This document shows positions 1-8,600 of a stretch of DNA of 11,863 bases, one piece after another. How positions within the stretch are numbered: the first letter of the stretch is position 1; each line of letters starts with the position of its first letter. Both the position numbers and the translations under genes were made by a program. The DNA is from Irineochytrium annulatum. Taxonomy: Eukaryota; Chytridiomycota; Chytridiomycetes; Chytridiales; Chytridiaceae. Below the pieces are notes generated by a model that ran no database searches, had not been told where the DNA came from, and was given only the letters and a program-made list of their open reading frames with translations. The stretch is from NCBI GenBank assembly GCA_027600665.1, contig JADGJL010000934.1:1-11863 (forward strand), written 5' to 3'.

Positions 1-1170
1 GTGGGAAAGGGGGCGAAAGGAATGAGGGCAGGGTGGGCACGATATTAATGGATGGAGGGAAGAGATGGTTTTTTCAAAAATATGTGAGGTTGGCGCATGA
101 CAACAATGTCCCTGCAAAACCTTCATTTAAGATACATACCCGTCCCGATCCACATCAAAGGGCCTCGAAGCCCTCTCGGGCTCCTCATTAAACCTCGTGC
201 TCAAGCTCTTCGCTCTACAGAACCCGGCCATGGCTAAAGGCGAGACGCTTGCCTCTGTTCCCCCCGCGACGACAACGTCCGCATCCCCGTGCTGGATGAA
301 TCGCATGGCGTCCCCAATGGCGTGTGCACCCGTCGCGCATGCTGTTGAGACGGCGTGATTGGGGCCCTATAGGATGATAGCGCTTTAGTAAAGTAGGCTA
401 AGTACAAGGACGGAGAAATGGTACTATGACGCACCCGAAAGCCGTACCGTATGCTGATGTTCCCTGCGGCCATGTTAACCAGCGTCCTCGGCACGAAGAA
501 GGGCGAGACCCTTTTCAACCCCTTGTGATCCCATAAGTTCAACGCTCATCTATGTCCACTCCGAAAAAAAACTACCTTCACGGCTGTCTCGGCCACCTCA
601 TCTATGCACCCTATCCCGGAACCGACACATACGCCTGTCCTGTCCTTGCCATTATCTGACGTTGGGAACCAGGAGGCGTCCTGGAGGGCCTGATGGGCTG
701 CCGAGTAGGCGTAATGCATGAAGGGGGTTGTCTTGGATTTGTCCTTTGATCGGGAAGGTGTTGGAAGATAAGTAAAAACGTCTCTCGTTCCTCAAATAAA
801 TCAACGTCCATCCCAGCCGACCCCCTTCGTCCTGCTTCCCATCTCCACATTCTCTCATTAAACAATCCCTCCTCTCCATCCATCCATGTTAACAACCACT
901 TCTTCCCCACACGTAAATACTGACCGCTTTAGGTACCCACTCCCCCTCCTCAAATCGTCCCTCCTCCGTCTTTCCTCTTTGCACCAGCCCGGCCACCCTG
1001 CTCGGCAGGTCATCGTATCCCGTCGATCCCCCTCCTCCACCAATGAGAGACACAATCCCGGACTCCCCCGCGATGAGACGACGCCATGTCGCGGAGACGC
1101 CCGTCGCGAGGGGGGTGACGAGGCCGAGCCCCGTGACGACGACGCGCGGGAGGTCGCGGGTGGGCGGCAT
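1..1170 (-). CDS. CEM1: Mitochondrial beta-ketoacyl-ACP synthase (KAS II/FabF type), 3'-partial
   Basis: Condensing enzyme of mitochondrial type II fatty acid synthesis, which extends acyl-ACP with malonyl-ACP. I read four exons on the minus strand: 1170-937, 743-576, 521-435 and 366-140, with introns GTACCT (193 nt), GTAGTT..AAG (54 nt), GTGCGT..TAG (68 nt) and a GTATGT intron at 139 that leaves the window. Exon 1 starts with the KAS signature [13 protein letters not shown]; exon 2 carries [12 protein letters not shown]; exon 3 [16 protein letters not shown]; exon 4 [16 protein letters not shown] with the nucleophile Cys at about residue 173, then [12 protein letters not shown]. The two catalytic His residues would be in the missing 3' exons. 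ATG 1170 is the first in frame after a stop and begins almost at the conserved core, as yeast Cem1 does, so no long targeting peptide is visible. The first splice junction is the least certain: a GTCAGT donor 12 nt further on (exon end 925) is equally in frame. Identity as KAS is firm; the symbol is by family analogy. Confidence 0.9.
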
Positions 1171-1537
1171 TCGATCGCAGTGATCGTCCTTTGATCAAGC
1201 GGCGTTGACAAACCGAGAATGAGACGTTGAGGTCCTATTTGAAACAGCTGTTGAGCTGGCTTGAGTTGATGATCTTATTAAACGCTCACCGCTTTGTCCC
1301 TGCCGCTTTGTCCATGCCGGAGTATATCTCACCTGCGTACTCTCTATATCTCATGTCTGCCCCGAATTAAAAAAGAAGTTTTATTTTTCTCTACCCTTTA
1401 TTTTGCAAGGAGTTCTGCTCTTGCATAAAAATGCAAGTCACAAGAAATCTGGGTGCACTCAGACCAGCTGTTCTCTTTCATCCTTGTCTTTCTTTCTCGA
1501 ACTGAAAAGAAGGAGGTCCTCCAACATTCGAGCGACG
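1171..1537. promoter_or_regulatory. Divergent promoter / leader region between CEM1-like gene and Ser/Thr-rich membrane protein gene
   Basis: 367 nt without a convincing gene, between start codons pointing away from each other, so it should hold both promoters. Seen here: a 14-bp near-perfect tandem repeat (1289-1316), a TATATC box at 1345-1350 on the plus side, an A/T-rich stretch at 1367-1405, and two short upstream ORFs for the plus gene (ATG 1353 to TAA 1370; ATG 1431 to TGA 1505). Function is inferred from position only. Confidence 0.55.
1289..1316. repeat. 14-bp direct tandem repeat, two copies
   Basis: CCGCTTTGTCCCTG at 1289-1302 is followed directly by CCGCTTTGTCCATG at 1303-1316, one mismatch, and a third CCG begins at 1317. 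It lies 119 bp upstream of the CEM1-like ATG and 222 bp upstream of the membrane protein ATG. Confidence 0.8.
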
Positions 1538-2653
1538 ATGCCCTCCACGACGTCCAAGCGCACGACGACGGCGAGGCGGACGACGGCCACGCCGCCGACC
1601 ACGAGCACGAGCACGACGTCCCAGCTCGGCACCGCGTTGAGATCCACCGTCTCGCCCTCATCCTCCTCCTCAGAATCCACGACCTCCACAACCTCAGCCG
1701 CTGCAACGGCCACGCCGTTGGCGAGCACCATCACCATCTCCCTCACCGAAGTCATGCCCGCGCCCACGCCCTCATCCACGCCATCCGCCGTCGCAGCCGC
1801 TGCGGCGGGAGACGCTGGGGCAGGTGCGGGGGATCACGGCGCGGGCGTGCTGTTTGCGTTGCTGGGGGTTGGGTTGATCGTCGGGGTTGCGGTCGCCGGC
1901 GTGGCGTTGTGGAGGAGGCATGTGAGGATACGGAAGGGGGATGAGGAGTTCAGAGGGGTCTTGCGGAGCGGGAGGGGTAGCGGGAGGGTGGAAGGGTGGC
2001 CTGCTAGCGAGGCGGGGCATGTAAGCGAGGCGACTTCGCCGGGTGGGACGTTTACTGGGACGTATGGGAGGAGGGAGGACGTCAAGTTGGATCATGGGGC
2101 GTATGGGTATGGGGATGATGGTTCGGCTTATGGGGCGGGCTACCGCGACAGTGGGTTGGGACACTACAACGACACGGCCAAGCGCATGATCCTGACGGAC
2201 AACCACACCGTGGGTGGACGCATGTTGGCCTCCCCTCCACCCGCATACAGGGCCGACGGTCCAGTGTCCCCTCGAGAGATGGACAGGCGAGCGAGGCATC
2301 AGCATCTCCCCCCTTGGCGACCCGTCAACGCCGTTGTGTCCGTGGACGGTGAGCAAGCCGTTGACCCGACGGTCGCCCACTCCTTCTTTGAGCACATCGC
2401 TTCCCAGTCACAGTCGAACCCGCATCAGTCGATGGCGTATCCGACATTCAGGACTGAGGTCACGGATTTAAGCATCGAGGTTGATGAGGGAGTGGGCGAG
2501 GAGGAGGAGGCGAGGGAGGCCGAGGTGAGGGAGGTGGAGGCGGCACAAGAAGCCGCCAACGAGGCGGCGGCGCGGGCAAAGGCGGTCTGGTCCGAGAGAT
2601 CCAGGGCCCTGCTGGAGAAGGCAGCGAGGGAGGCGGCAGAGAGGAAACAGTAA
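1538..2653 (+). CDS. Ser/Thr-rich single-pass membrane protein, hypothetical
   Basis: Predicted 371 residues, no intron seen. Residues 1-85 are strongly Ser/Thr/Pro-rich, as in O-mannosylated extracellular stalks. An Ala/Gly linker follows, then one membrane segment at about 102-125 ending in WRRHVRIRK, whose positive charges predict a cytoplasmic C-terminus. The tail is Gly/Tyr-rich at 180-210, carries a PPAY motif (234-237), the kind bound by WW domains of Nedd4/Rsp5 ubiquitin ligases, and ends in an Ala/Glu/Arg-rich probable coiled coil (318-371). The layout recalls fungal Mid2/Wsc cell-wall sensors and skeletal-dynamics-like proteins, but there is no WSC or other named domain, so no function is assigned. 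ATG 1538 is the first in-frame ATG; the frame is open back to about 1370 without another ATG. No signal peptide is visible, which is odd for an N-outside protein and may mean a missing 5' exon. Confidence 0.65.
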   Translation: MPSTTSKRTTTARRTTATPPTTSTSTTSQLGTALRSTVSPSSSSSESTTSTTSAAATATPLASTITISLTEVMPAPTPSSTPSAVAAAAAGDAGAGAGDHGAGVLFALLGVGLIVGVAVAGVALWRRHVRIRKGDEEFRGVLRSGRGSGRVEGWPASEAGHVSEATSPGGTFTGTYGRREDVKLDHGAYGYGDDGSAYGAGYRDSGLGHYNDTAKRMILTDNHTVGGRMLASPPPAYRADGPVSPREMDRRARHQHLPPWRPVNAVVSVDGEQAVDPTVAHSFFEHIASQSQSNPHQSMAYPTFRTEVTDLSIEVDEGVGEEEEAREAEVREVEAAQEAANEAAARAKAVWSERSRALLEKAAREAAERKQ

Positions 2654-3314
2654 AAGGATGGCGCGGGGGGAGAGGAGATGGGGTATAGGATGTGGCAGAG
2701 AAAAGGATACACCCGTTTCTTGCTGACGTCGTTTCTTCGTTCTCGTTAAAGGCTTGCCTGTATACTCACTATTACAGTTAGACTATCATTCGCTTTTACG
2801 TTCTGCGAGGATAAATATATATTATTTAGACATTGATACCGCTTGTCCCCACCTCCTCCCTGTGTATCAATTGAATTTTTTCTCCTGTCGCTCACGCACT
2901 GCTGACAGGCAATTATCGTCCCGGTTGGCACGGTCTTATGGGTCGTGATGGAACTGTCGAGGCCGGTCTTGTCTCCATCCCGCCGACAGCGTCGACCAAG
3001 ATCCGCTGAACTCCTGCCGAGCCCGTGGAGGAAAAGCCGGCCCATCTTCGTGACCTTCTTATTTATGACCATGCGCTTGGAAAGAGCAGAACTGTGTAGA
3101 GATACGGGCTCTCAATACACAACATGGAGAGCTGGACTCGAACGTGCTCTACGAGAAAAAAGGGAAGTATCGGCCATGAGCTTTTATTTCTGGGGTTGTC
3201 AAGGTTAGACAAGGTCGCGAGCCGGCACGGCGATCAGATCAGCGTCTGATGGAACCGGCAGCCATCTAGCATGGCACTTTGGCGAGAGTCGTCTTTTTCT
3301 GACCAGCGATCACT
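2654..3314. other. Intergenic spacer between membrane protein gene and PELO
   Basis: 661 nt with no gene I can support. It should include the 3' UTR of the upstream gene (A/T-rich stretch GATAAATATATATTATTTAG at 2810-2829 could be a poly(A)/3'-end region) and the PELO promoter and 5' UTR. Two anonymous ORFs, 2948-3208 (+, 86 codons) and 3072-2746 (-, 108 codons), overlap each other on opposite strands and resemble no family I know. Two foldbacks, at 3108-3150 and 3221-3259, are reported as findings. Confidence 0.6.
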
Positions 3315-4847
3315 ATGAAGAAGCTCGCGAGCAGCATTGGAAAGGACATGATGGGATACGGTCGGTCTCGACGATGGGTCCCGGCTAGCTCTAATGCTCG
3401 CTTGATCCAGTGAAGCTGGTGTGTGAGGAGCCGGAAGATATGTGGCATGGTAAGAATCTCAGTTCAGTGGAGGTTGTCCTGACGAGGTGCCTGCAGCCTA
3501 CAACCTGATTGCCGTCGGAGATTCCCTCAAGAGCACGACAATACGGTTCGTAAGCTTTGTTTTTCAAAAGCAGCTGTTCGGCTTACAACCGTTGGCAAAC
3601 AGGCGCGTCGTCTCCGAATCCGCCACCGGCTCCACCGAAAAGTCCACGGTCCGCATCAGCCTCACCATCACGGTCGAGTCCGTCGACTACGACGTCCAGG
3701 GCGGCGTTCTGCGCGTGAACGGCCGGAACATCGAGGAGAACAAGTTTGTCAAGATGGGCGGGTACCACACCCTGGATGTGGAGGAGAATCGGCCCTTCAC
3801 GCTGGCCAAGGAGGAGTGGGACGTGATTGCGTTGGAGAGGATAGACACGGCGTGCGATATCGCGAGCAAGAGTGATGTGGCGGCGGTGGTGTTCGAGGAA
3901 GGGTTGGCAAATATTTGCCTCGTGACGCAGAACATGACGATCGTGAGGCAGAGGCTGGAGGTTAATGTGCCGCGGAAAAGGAGGGGGTCGAGTCAGCATG
4001 ATAAGGCTATGGCAAAGTTCTTCGATCAGCTGTATCAGGCTATCGTCAGATTCGTCGACTTCAACATCGTCAAGGTGCTTCTCTTAGCCAGCCCCGGCTT
4101 TTACGCGGTAAGATTGACGTCTGAGCTCATTTTTCCTTGGTTGCTAAACGTTTTCCGGAAATGATCACAGGAACAGCTCCTGGACCACATCAAAATCACC
4201 GCCATTCGAACCGACAACAAGCTCGTCCTTCAGTCCATCCCGAAAATCATCACCGTCCACTGCTCCTCCGGCCAGAAACACGCCCTGGCGGAGGCACTCG
4301 CGGACCCGACGGCCCAGGCGAAGCTAAGCGACACGAAATTTGCGAACGAGGTCCGGACGCTCGACAGGTTCTACTCCACGCTCTCGGCGGACGCCGCAAA
4401 AGCCTTTTACGGCATCCGGCACGTCGAGATGGCGTCGAGGACGGGTGCGATCGAGACGCTGATGGTGACGGATGAGCTGTTCCGGTGAGAGGCCACTGCC
4501 TTTCGGGTTCTTAGTGATTGATCCAATGGGCTGACTTTCTGCTTGTACAGGTCGGCCGATATTCCGACACGGCGGCGGTATATCGCCTTGGTGGAGACAG
4601 TGCGGGCGCAGGGAGGGGCAGTTTTGGTTTTCTCATCCCTGCACACGTCCGGCGAGCAGCTCAGTCAGCTGACGGGTGTGGCCTGCATATGCACGTTCCC
4701 TCTACCACAGTGAGTCGTTGTTTACTTTGTTTTCGTGTTTGTGGTCTTCTGACTGTTTTCTTAAGGCTGGAGGACGATGCCGAGGAGGAGGATCGGAAAG
4801 AAAACGGGGAGCTTCCAGAGAACGAAGACGATGACCTAAATAATTAA
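3315..4847 (+). CDS. PELO: Pelota/Dom34, ribosome rescue factor
   Basis: eRF1-like factor that, with the GTPase Hbs1, enters the empty A site of stalled ribosomes and promotes subunit splitting in no-go and non-stop mRNA decay; cytoplasmic. Seven exons join cleanly: 3315-3360, 3411-3449, 3497-3545, 3603-4107, 4171-4484, 4551-4709, 4766-4847 (397 residues; family usually about 385). Introns are 47-66 nt with GT..AG ends, and phases match at every junction. The N-terminal Sm-like domain (1-130) has EEPEDMWHAYNLI, VKMGGYHTLDVE and FTLAKEEWD; the central domain (about 135-270) starts DVAAVVFEEGLANICLVT and contains NVPRKRRG, SSQHDKAM and SPGF (208-211); the C-terminal eRF1_3 domain holds AFYGIRHV, VTDELFR, FSSLHTSGEQLSQLTGVA. 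The last exon is an acidic tail. There is no GGQ, as expected for Pelota, so it rescues without hydrolysing peptidyl-tRNA. The usual KDGSG near the start is KDMMG here. AATAAA (4846-4851) overlaps the stop codon. Confidence 0.96.
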
Positions 4848-4851
4848 TAAA
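4846..4851 (+). terminator. Candidate poly(A) signal AATAAA overlapping the PELO stop codon
   Basis: The TAA stop of PELO occupies 4845-4847 and AATAAA spans 4846-4851. Cleavage 10-30 nt downstream would fall at about 4861-4881, just before the next gene's ATG at 4890. Assignment is by motif and position only; fungal poly(A) signals are degenerate. Confidence 0.4.
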
Positions 4852-4889
4852 CATATTTCAGTGGAGTTGAAGATTGTCAAGATCACGAA

Positions 4890-5545
4890 ATGGCCAACTC
4901 CCTCTTTCGTGAGCACGGGGAGCGCCTTTCATCGGCTCCACTGACGCGTATTTACCTCAGAAAACGTCCTGGGCCTCTTCCTGGTAGCCCTGTGCTGGGG
5001 CTCGACGAACCCGTTCGTTAAACGCGGCAGCCGCGGCCTCGAGGACGTTACGGCCAAATACCAGAGGGCGCCCTGGTGGAAGCGGATGGGGGCCGAGTAT
5101 TACTTCTTGCTCACGCGATGGCAGGTTCACTGTTTAATTCTTTTATTTCCATTCGTTCACCGTTTCCGCGAGCTCAACGCTAATCCTGTTCTTTTGCACA
5201 GTATGTGCTTCCTTTAGCCATCAACCTGAGCGGATCTGCGGTCTACTACTACACATTAGGGCAGTCAGGTAATAACCTATCATCATGCATTCTTGCAGTC
5301 AGCAGCTGATAGGCTTGGCAGATCTCTCTCTGGCCGTTCCCATAACCAGCTCGTTGACGTTAGTCTTTACGGCCATATCTGGGATGCTTCTTGGTGAGCG
5401 CATTGGAAGTAGCCGTGAGTACGAGTTCGCTAGCCAAAGATACGCTATTCTAACCGCTCATTCAATGACAGAAAGCCTGCTTGGTATGGCGCTAGTTGTC
5501 GTCGGGGTCTTCTTATGCGTGTCATCACGAATGGAATTTGAGTGA
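4890..5545 (+). CDS. TMEM234-family small multipass membrane protein
   Basis: Five exons give 138 residues: 4890-4908, 4961-5124, 5202-5268, 5322-5414, 5472-5545, with introns of 52, 77, 53 and 57 nt and matching phases. The protein has about four hydrophobic segments (8-22, 62-80, 84-107, 115-133) in a layout related to EamA/small multidrug transporters. Family-like stretches are LVALCWGSTNPFVKRGSRGL, INLSGSAVYYYTLGQSDLSL, AVPITSSLTLVFTAISG and LLGERIG, ending GVFLCVSS; these match the human TMEM234 (UPF0546) pattern, including a start reading MA-S-L. Biochemical role is not established; a zebrafish study links TMEM234 to the kidney filter. It begins only 42 nt after the PELO stop, and its promoter would have to lie inside PELO. 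Its 3' end is 121 nt from the convergent PPR gene. Confidence 0.9.
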
Positions 5546-5666
5546 GATTGCGAAAGCGTTAGAACAATCCACCTCCACCTGCAGAGTCGGATGTATAGAG
5601 TGAATAGTTTTCAACACAGTCGGGGTATATTAAATATATTGCAAATATGTACATCAGCAAAGGATG

Positions 5667-8600
5667 TCATGCCCGGTCAGCGACCCAGATCTCTCTATTC
5701 GTCATTCTAATCACCCACCCGCCCTCTAACCGTTCTATCGTAACCTCCTTCACCCTGAACTCCCGTCTAACCTCATCATCGCGCGTCCAGGAATCATCGC
5801 CCCCGCAATGTCTTACAAATAACTCCAAAGCCTTCGCGAACGCGTCCACGTCCCATCTGCACGCCAGCAGAACCGCACCGCACACCCTTCCGTTCGGCTT
5901 AACACCGTCTTCCACCATCACGGCCAACATCTCAACGGCCGTCTTGCCATCCCTCAACCGCGCGAGCGACGTCATCAGCATGCCGTATCCGATCAGGTCC
6001 GGCTTGATGTCCAGCATAGTCATAGCTTTGCGCACGCCCCGCGGCGCCATCTCAACGAGCTCGTATCGTATGGGCATGAAGTCGTCCGTGCCGACTCGGT
6101 CACGCAGGTCGCCCGAGGTTGCTGGTCGGTAAAGGTCACCCGTCGAGGCAAGAAACGTCGTCCCCATCTTCGGAACAGGCAGGCTGTTATGCGCCGTAAG
6201 CTCGCTCTCCAAAGTGTACTCCGATCCCGGCAGCGCCATCCACAGAATCGTAAGCGTTTTCAGATCCGGCCTTAGCCGAAACGTTATGACCATCATACGA
6301 TAGATATCGACGGCCTCGCGCTTGCGCCCACTGCGGACGCAGCAGAGCATCAACACGCTGAGGCAGATCACGTCCGGTATCACGCCCTTTCCGATCATCT
6401 CAGCAAACAGCTTGTTGATCTCGTCCGTGTTCGGGTACGCGTCGCCGCGTGCGTATGCGTTCATCAGCGTCGTGAAGCCGACCACGTCCGGCTTTAACTC
6501 TGCTGCATTCCTTCCTTTTGATCGGCTGTGACGGTGTCCCCGCTCTCCCGACGCTTTCTTCTCCGAGCCATCTACCAGCCTTTGGAACAAAGTCCGCACC
6601 TCCTGCATCTTCGTCAAATTGCCCTCATTGCCAGCTTCCCGGTCGGACCGATCGGGCGCTAATGCGTGCATTATGATGTTGTAAGAAACGATGTCGGGCT
6701 CGTGGGGCATGCAATCGAACAGCTCCATCGCGGTGGCCACGTCCCCCAAGGATGTTAGCCCAGTCAGCATTACGTTGAAGGTTTCAATCGACGGCTTAAC
6801 GCCGTAGGTTCTCATCTGCTTGAGAGCCCACTCCGCGCCGTTAGAGTTGAAGCGGGCTCGAAATCGCCAACGTTTGTATCGTTCATCGCTCGCCGTGTTC
6901 CGCGAAAATCCCGTGAGGTAACCTCTGAGGACCATGTTAAACATCTCGACCGACGGAATAAGTCCAGCCGTTAGCATATCCGATATGAGGGAGCGCGCAT
7001 CGGCCATTCGATTCGATCGGACGTAGACCTCCAAGAGGGCCGCGTGAGTTTCTCTCGTCAGCTTCAATCCCGATTGCCGAGCTAGGCCGTAGACGCGCTC
7101 GACCTCGCGTACAAATCCATACAACGCCATTGACCGGAGCGCGAGGTTGACAGTTCTGATGAAACGTTGAGGCAGTCGTTCTGAGGTCGACAACATCGTG
7201 ACGATTTCAACTTCTATTTCCCTGGCAGTATCAGACAATGATATGAGACGGATTGCCGACAAGGATTTCTTCGCCCCGCCTGGCTCGTTGACAAGGTGCT
7301 GAAAAAGGTGGTACACCTCCACAGCGCCCTTCCTGTCCTTTACGTCCAAGTAAACGACCATCAAGGCCTCCAACATCCGATCAAGCATCTCGCGGGTGTA
7401 TTTCCCATGGCAAAACTCCGTCGTTTCCCAAACTTCTTTCACAACGTCTGCGAATGCTTCCTCGGCCCTCTGTATATCCGCTCTACTGCCTCTTCCGCCT
7501 GCCTGACAGGCCTCGATGTACGTGATCCAGCACAGTGGGTCCGGGCTGAAGAACTGTGCACTATCTTCGCTCATTCCAGAAACGTCCATATGGCTAACTT
7601 CGCCCGACGCATCCGGCTCAAAGTAGCTGACCTTGCCCGCTCGCACTTTTCCATACCGCATCATTACTCTGCGAAATAACGCCGTCGCGTCCGCCCTCCG
7701 CCGCCCTTTCACTAGCGCCTTCATGACGGCCCGCACCATCGCTTCATCCGGCATACAGCCGACCCCGCCCATCTCGTCCAAAAGGCACCGACACGCCTCA
7801 TCCAGCTCCCCCCTCGCGATCCTCGCCCGGATCGCTGGCCAGAACACGCCGATGTCCCTCTCCGCCTCCCTATCCGCCTCCCCATCGCCCCAGTCGCCCC
7901 CCACCATCTCACGAGTGCCGACGTCAAAACGCAGTTTCATCCCGATACCCCATATCATAGCGCCAGAGCTGCAGTCTGCTAGAAATCGCGCATGCCACCG
8001 TAGAACGTTGGTGTAGTCGCCACTCCGATATAGGGCCTCCATCACGGCCCTGTGAGCTTTCGCATTCGAGCGGCCGCCACCGACAGCGCTCCGGATGACT
8101 TCAAAAAGGTCTAGACACCGCTTCGTCCACCCCAGATGGGCGTAGAGCATCATAAGAGACGAGACGGTAGTCAGCGAGAACGTGTGACGTGCTACCGAAT
8201 GACTTCGCCTCTTCGTTGGCTCGTATGAGAACGAAAACAAGAACGCGTGACCTTCAGGGAAATGCTCTTTTCCCGCTGAAATTGAATCCGGCGAACCTAG
8301 CAAAAGGTGAGTAACGCTTATATCATTCAAATTACCTTGCGAGGGCGTGAACAGATCAACGTCCAGTTTCGCGACAATGCTCCTCGCGCCATCAACATCT
8401 TTAAACAAGTTGTGCAATTCCATGTGCATTCGCCACCCACTCCTCCGGCTCTCAACTTCGCTAGACAGCATTTCAATAAGACCTTTAACTTCCGCATGCG
8501 AAAGCCCTTCCTCGAGGGCGGTCGTCTTCGCGCCACGGAGGCGACGCAGGAAAGATACCACCGCCCCGACAGCCCTCGAATCCAACGGCGCGCTGACAGA

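Noticed and set aside
1453..1944. His/Asp-rich 163-codon plus-strand ORF at the start of the membrane protein gene
   Set aside because: Starts with a non-ATG codon, is a +1 shadow of the repetitive Ser/Thr codons, and lacks any ordered domain.
1772..2395. Minus-strand 207-codon ORF opposite the Ser/Thr-rich membrane protein
   Set aside because: Pro/Arg/His-rich product typical of the antisense of a GC-rich gene; the plus-strand frame has a clear TM segment and ordered domains.
2746..3072. Minus-strand ORF of 108 codons in the spacer before PELO
   Set aside because: Starts with ATG but has low-information composition, no recognisable family, and overlaps an equally anonymous plus-strand ORF; nothing separates it from chance.
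3126..3152. tRNA-like T-arm on the minus strand (GTTCGAGTCC followed by AGCTCTCC)
   Set aside because: The T stem has two mismatches and no complementary GGAGAGC acceptor strand or D/anticodon arms occur at the expected distance.
2945..3208. Plus-strand ORF of about 87 codons in the same spacer
   Set aside because: No similarity recognised, overlaps the opposite ORF, and probably lies within UTR or promoter sequence.
3266..3448. 60-codon minus-strand ORF antisense to PELO exons 1-2
   Set aside because: Fully explained as the antisense of the PELO start region, whose splice phases and conserved residues are clear.
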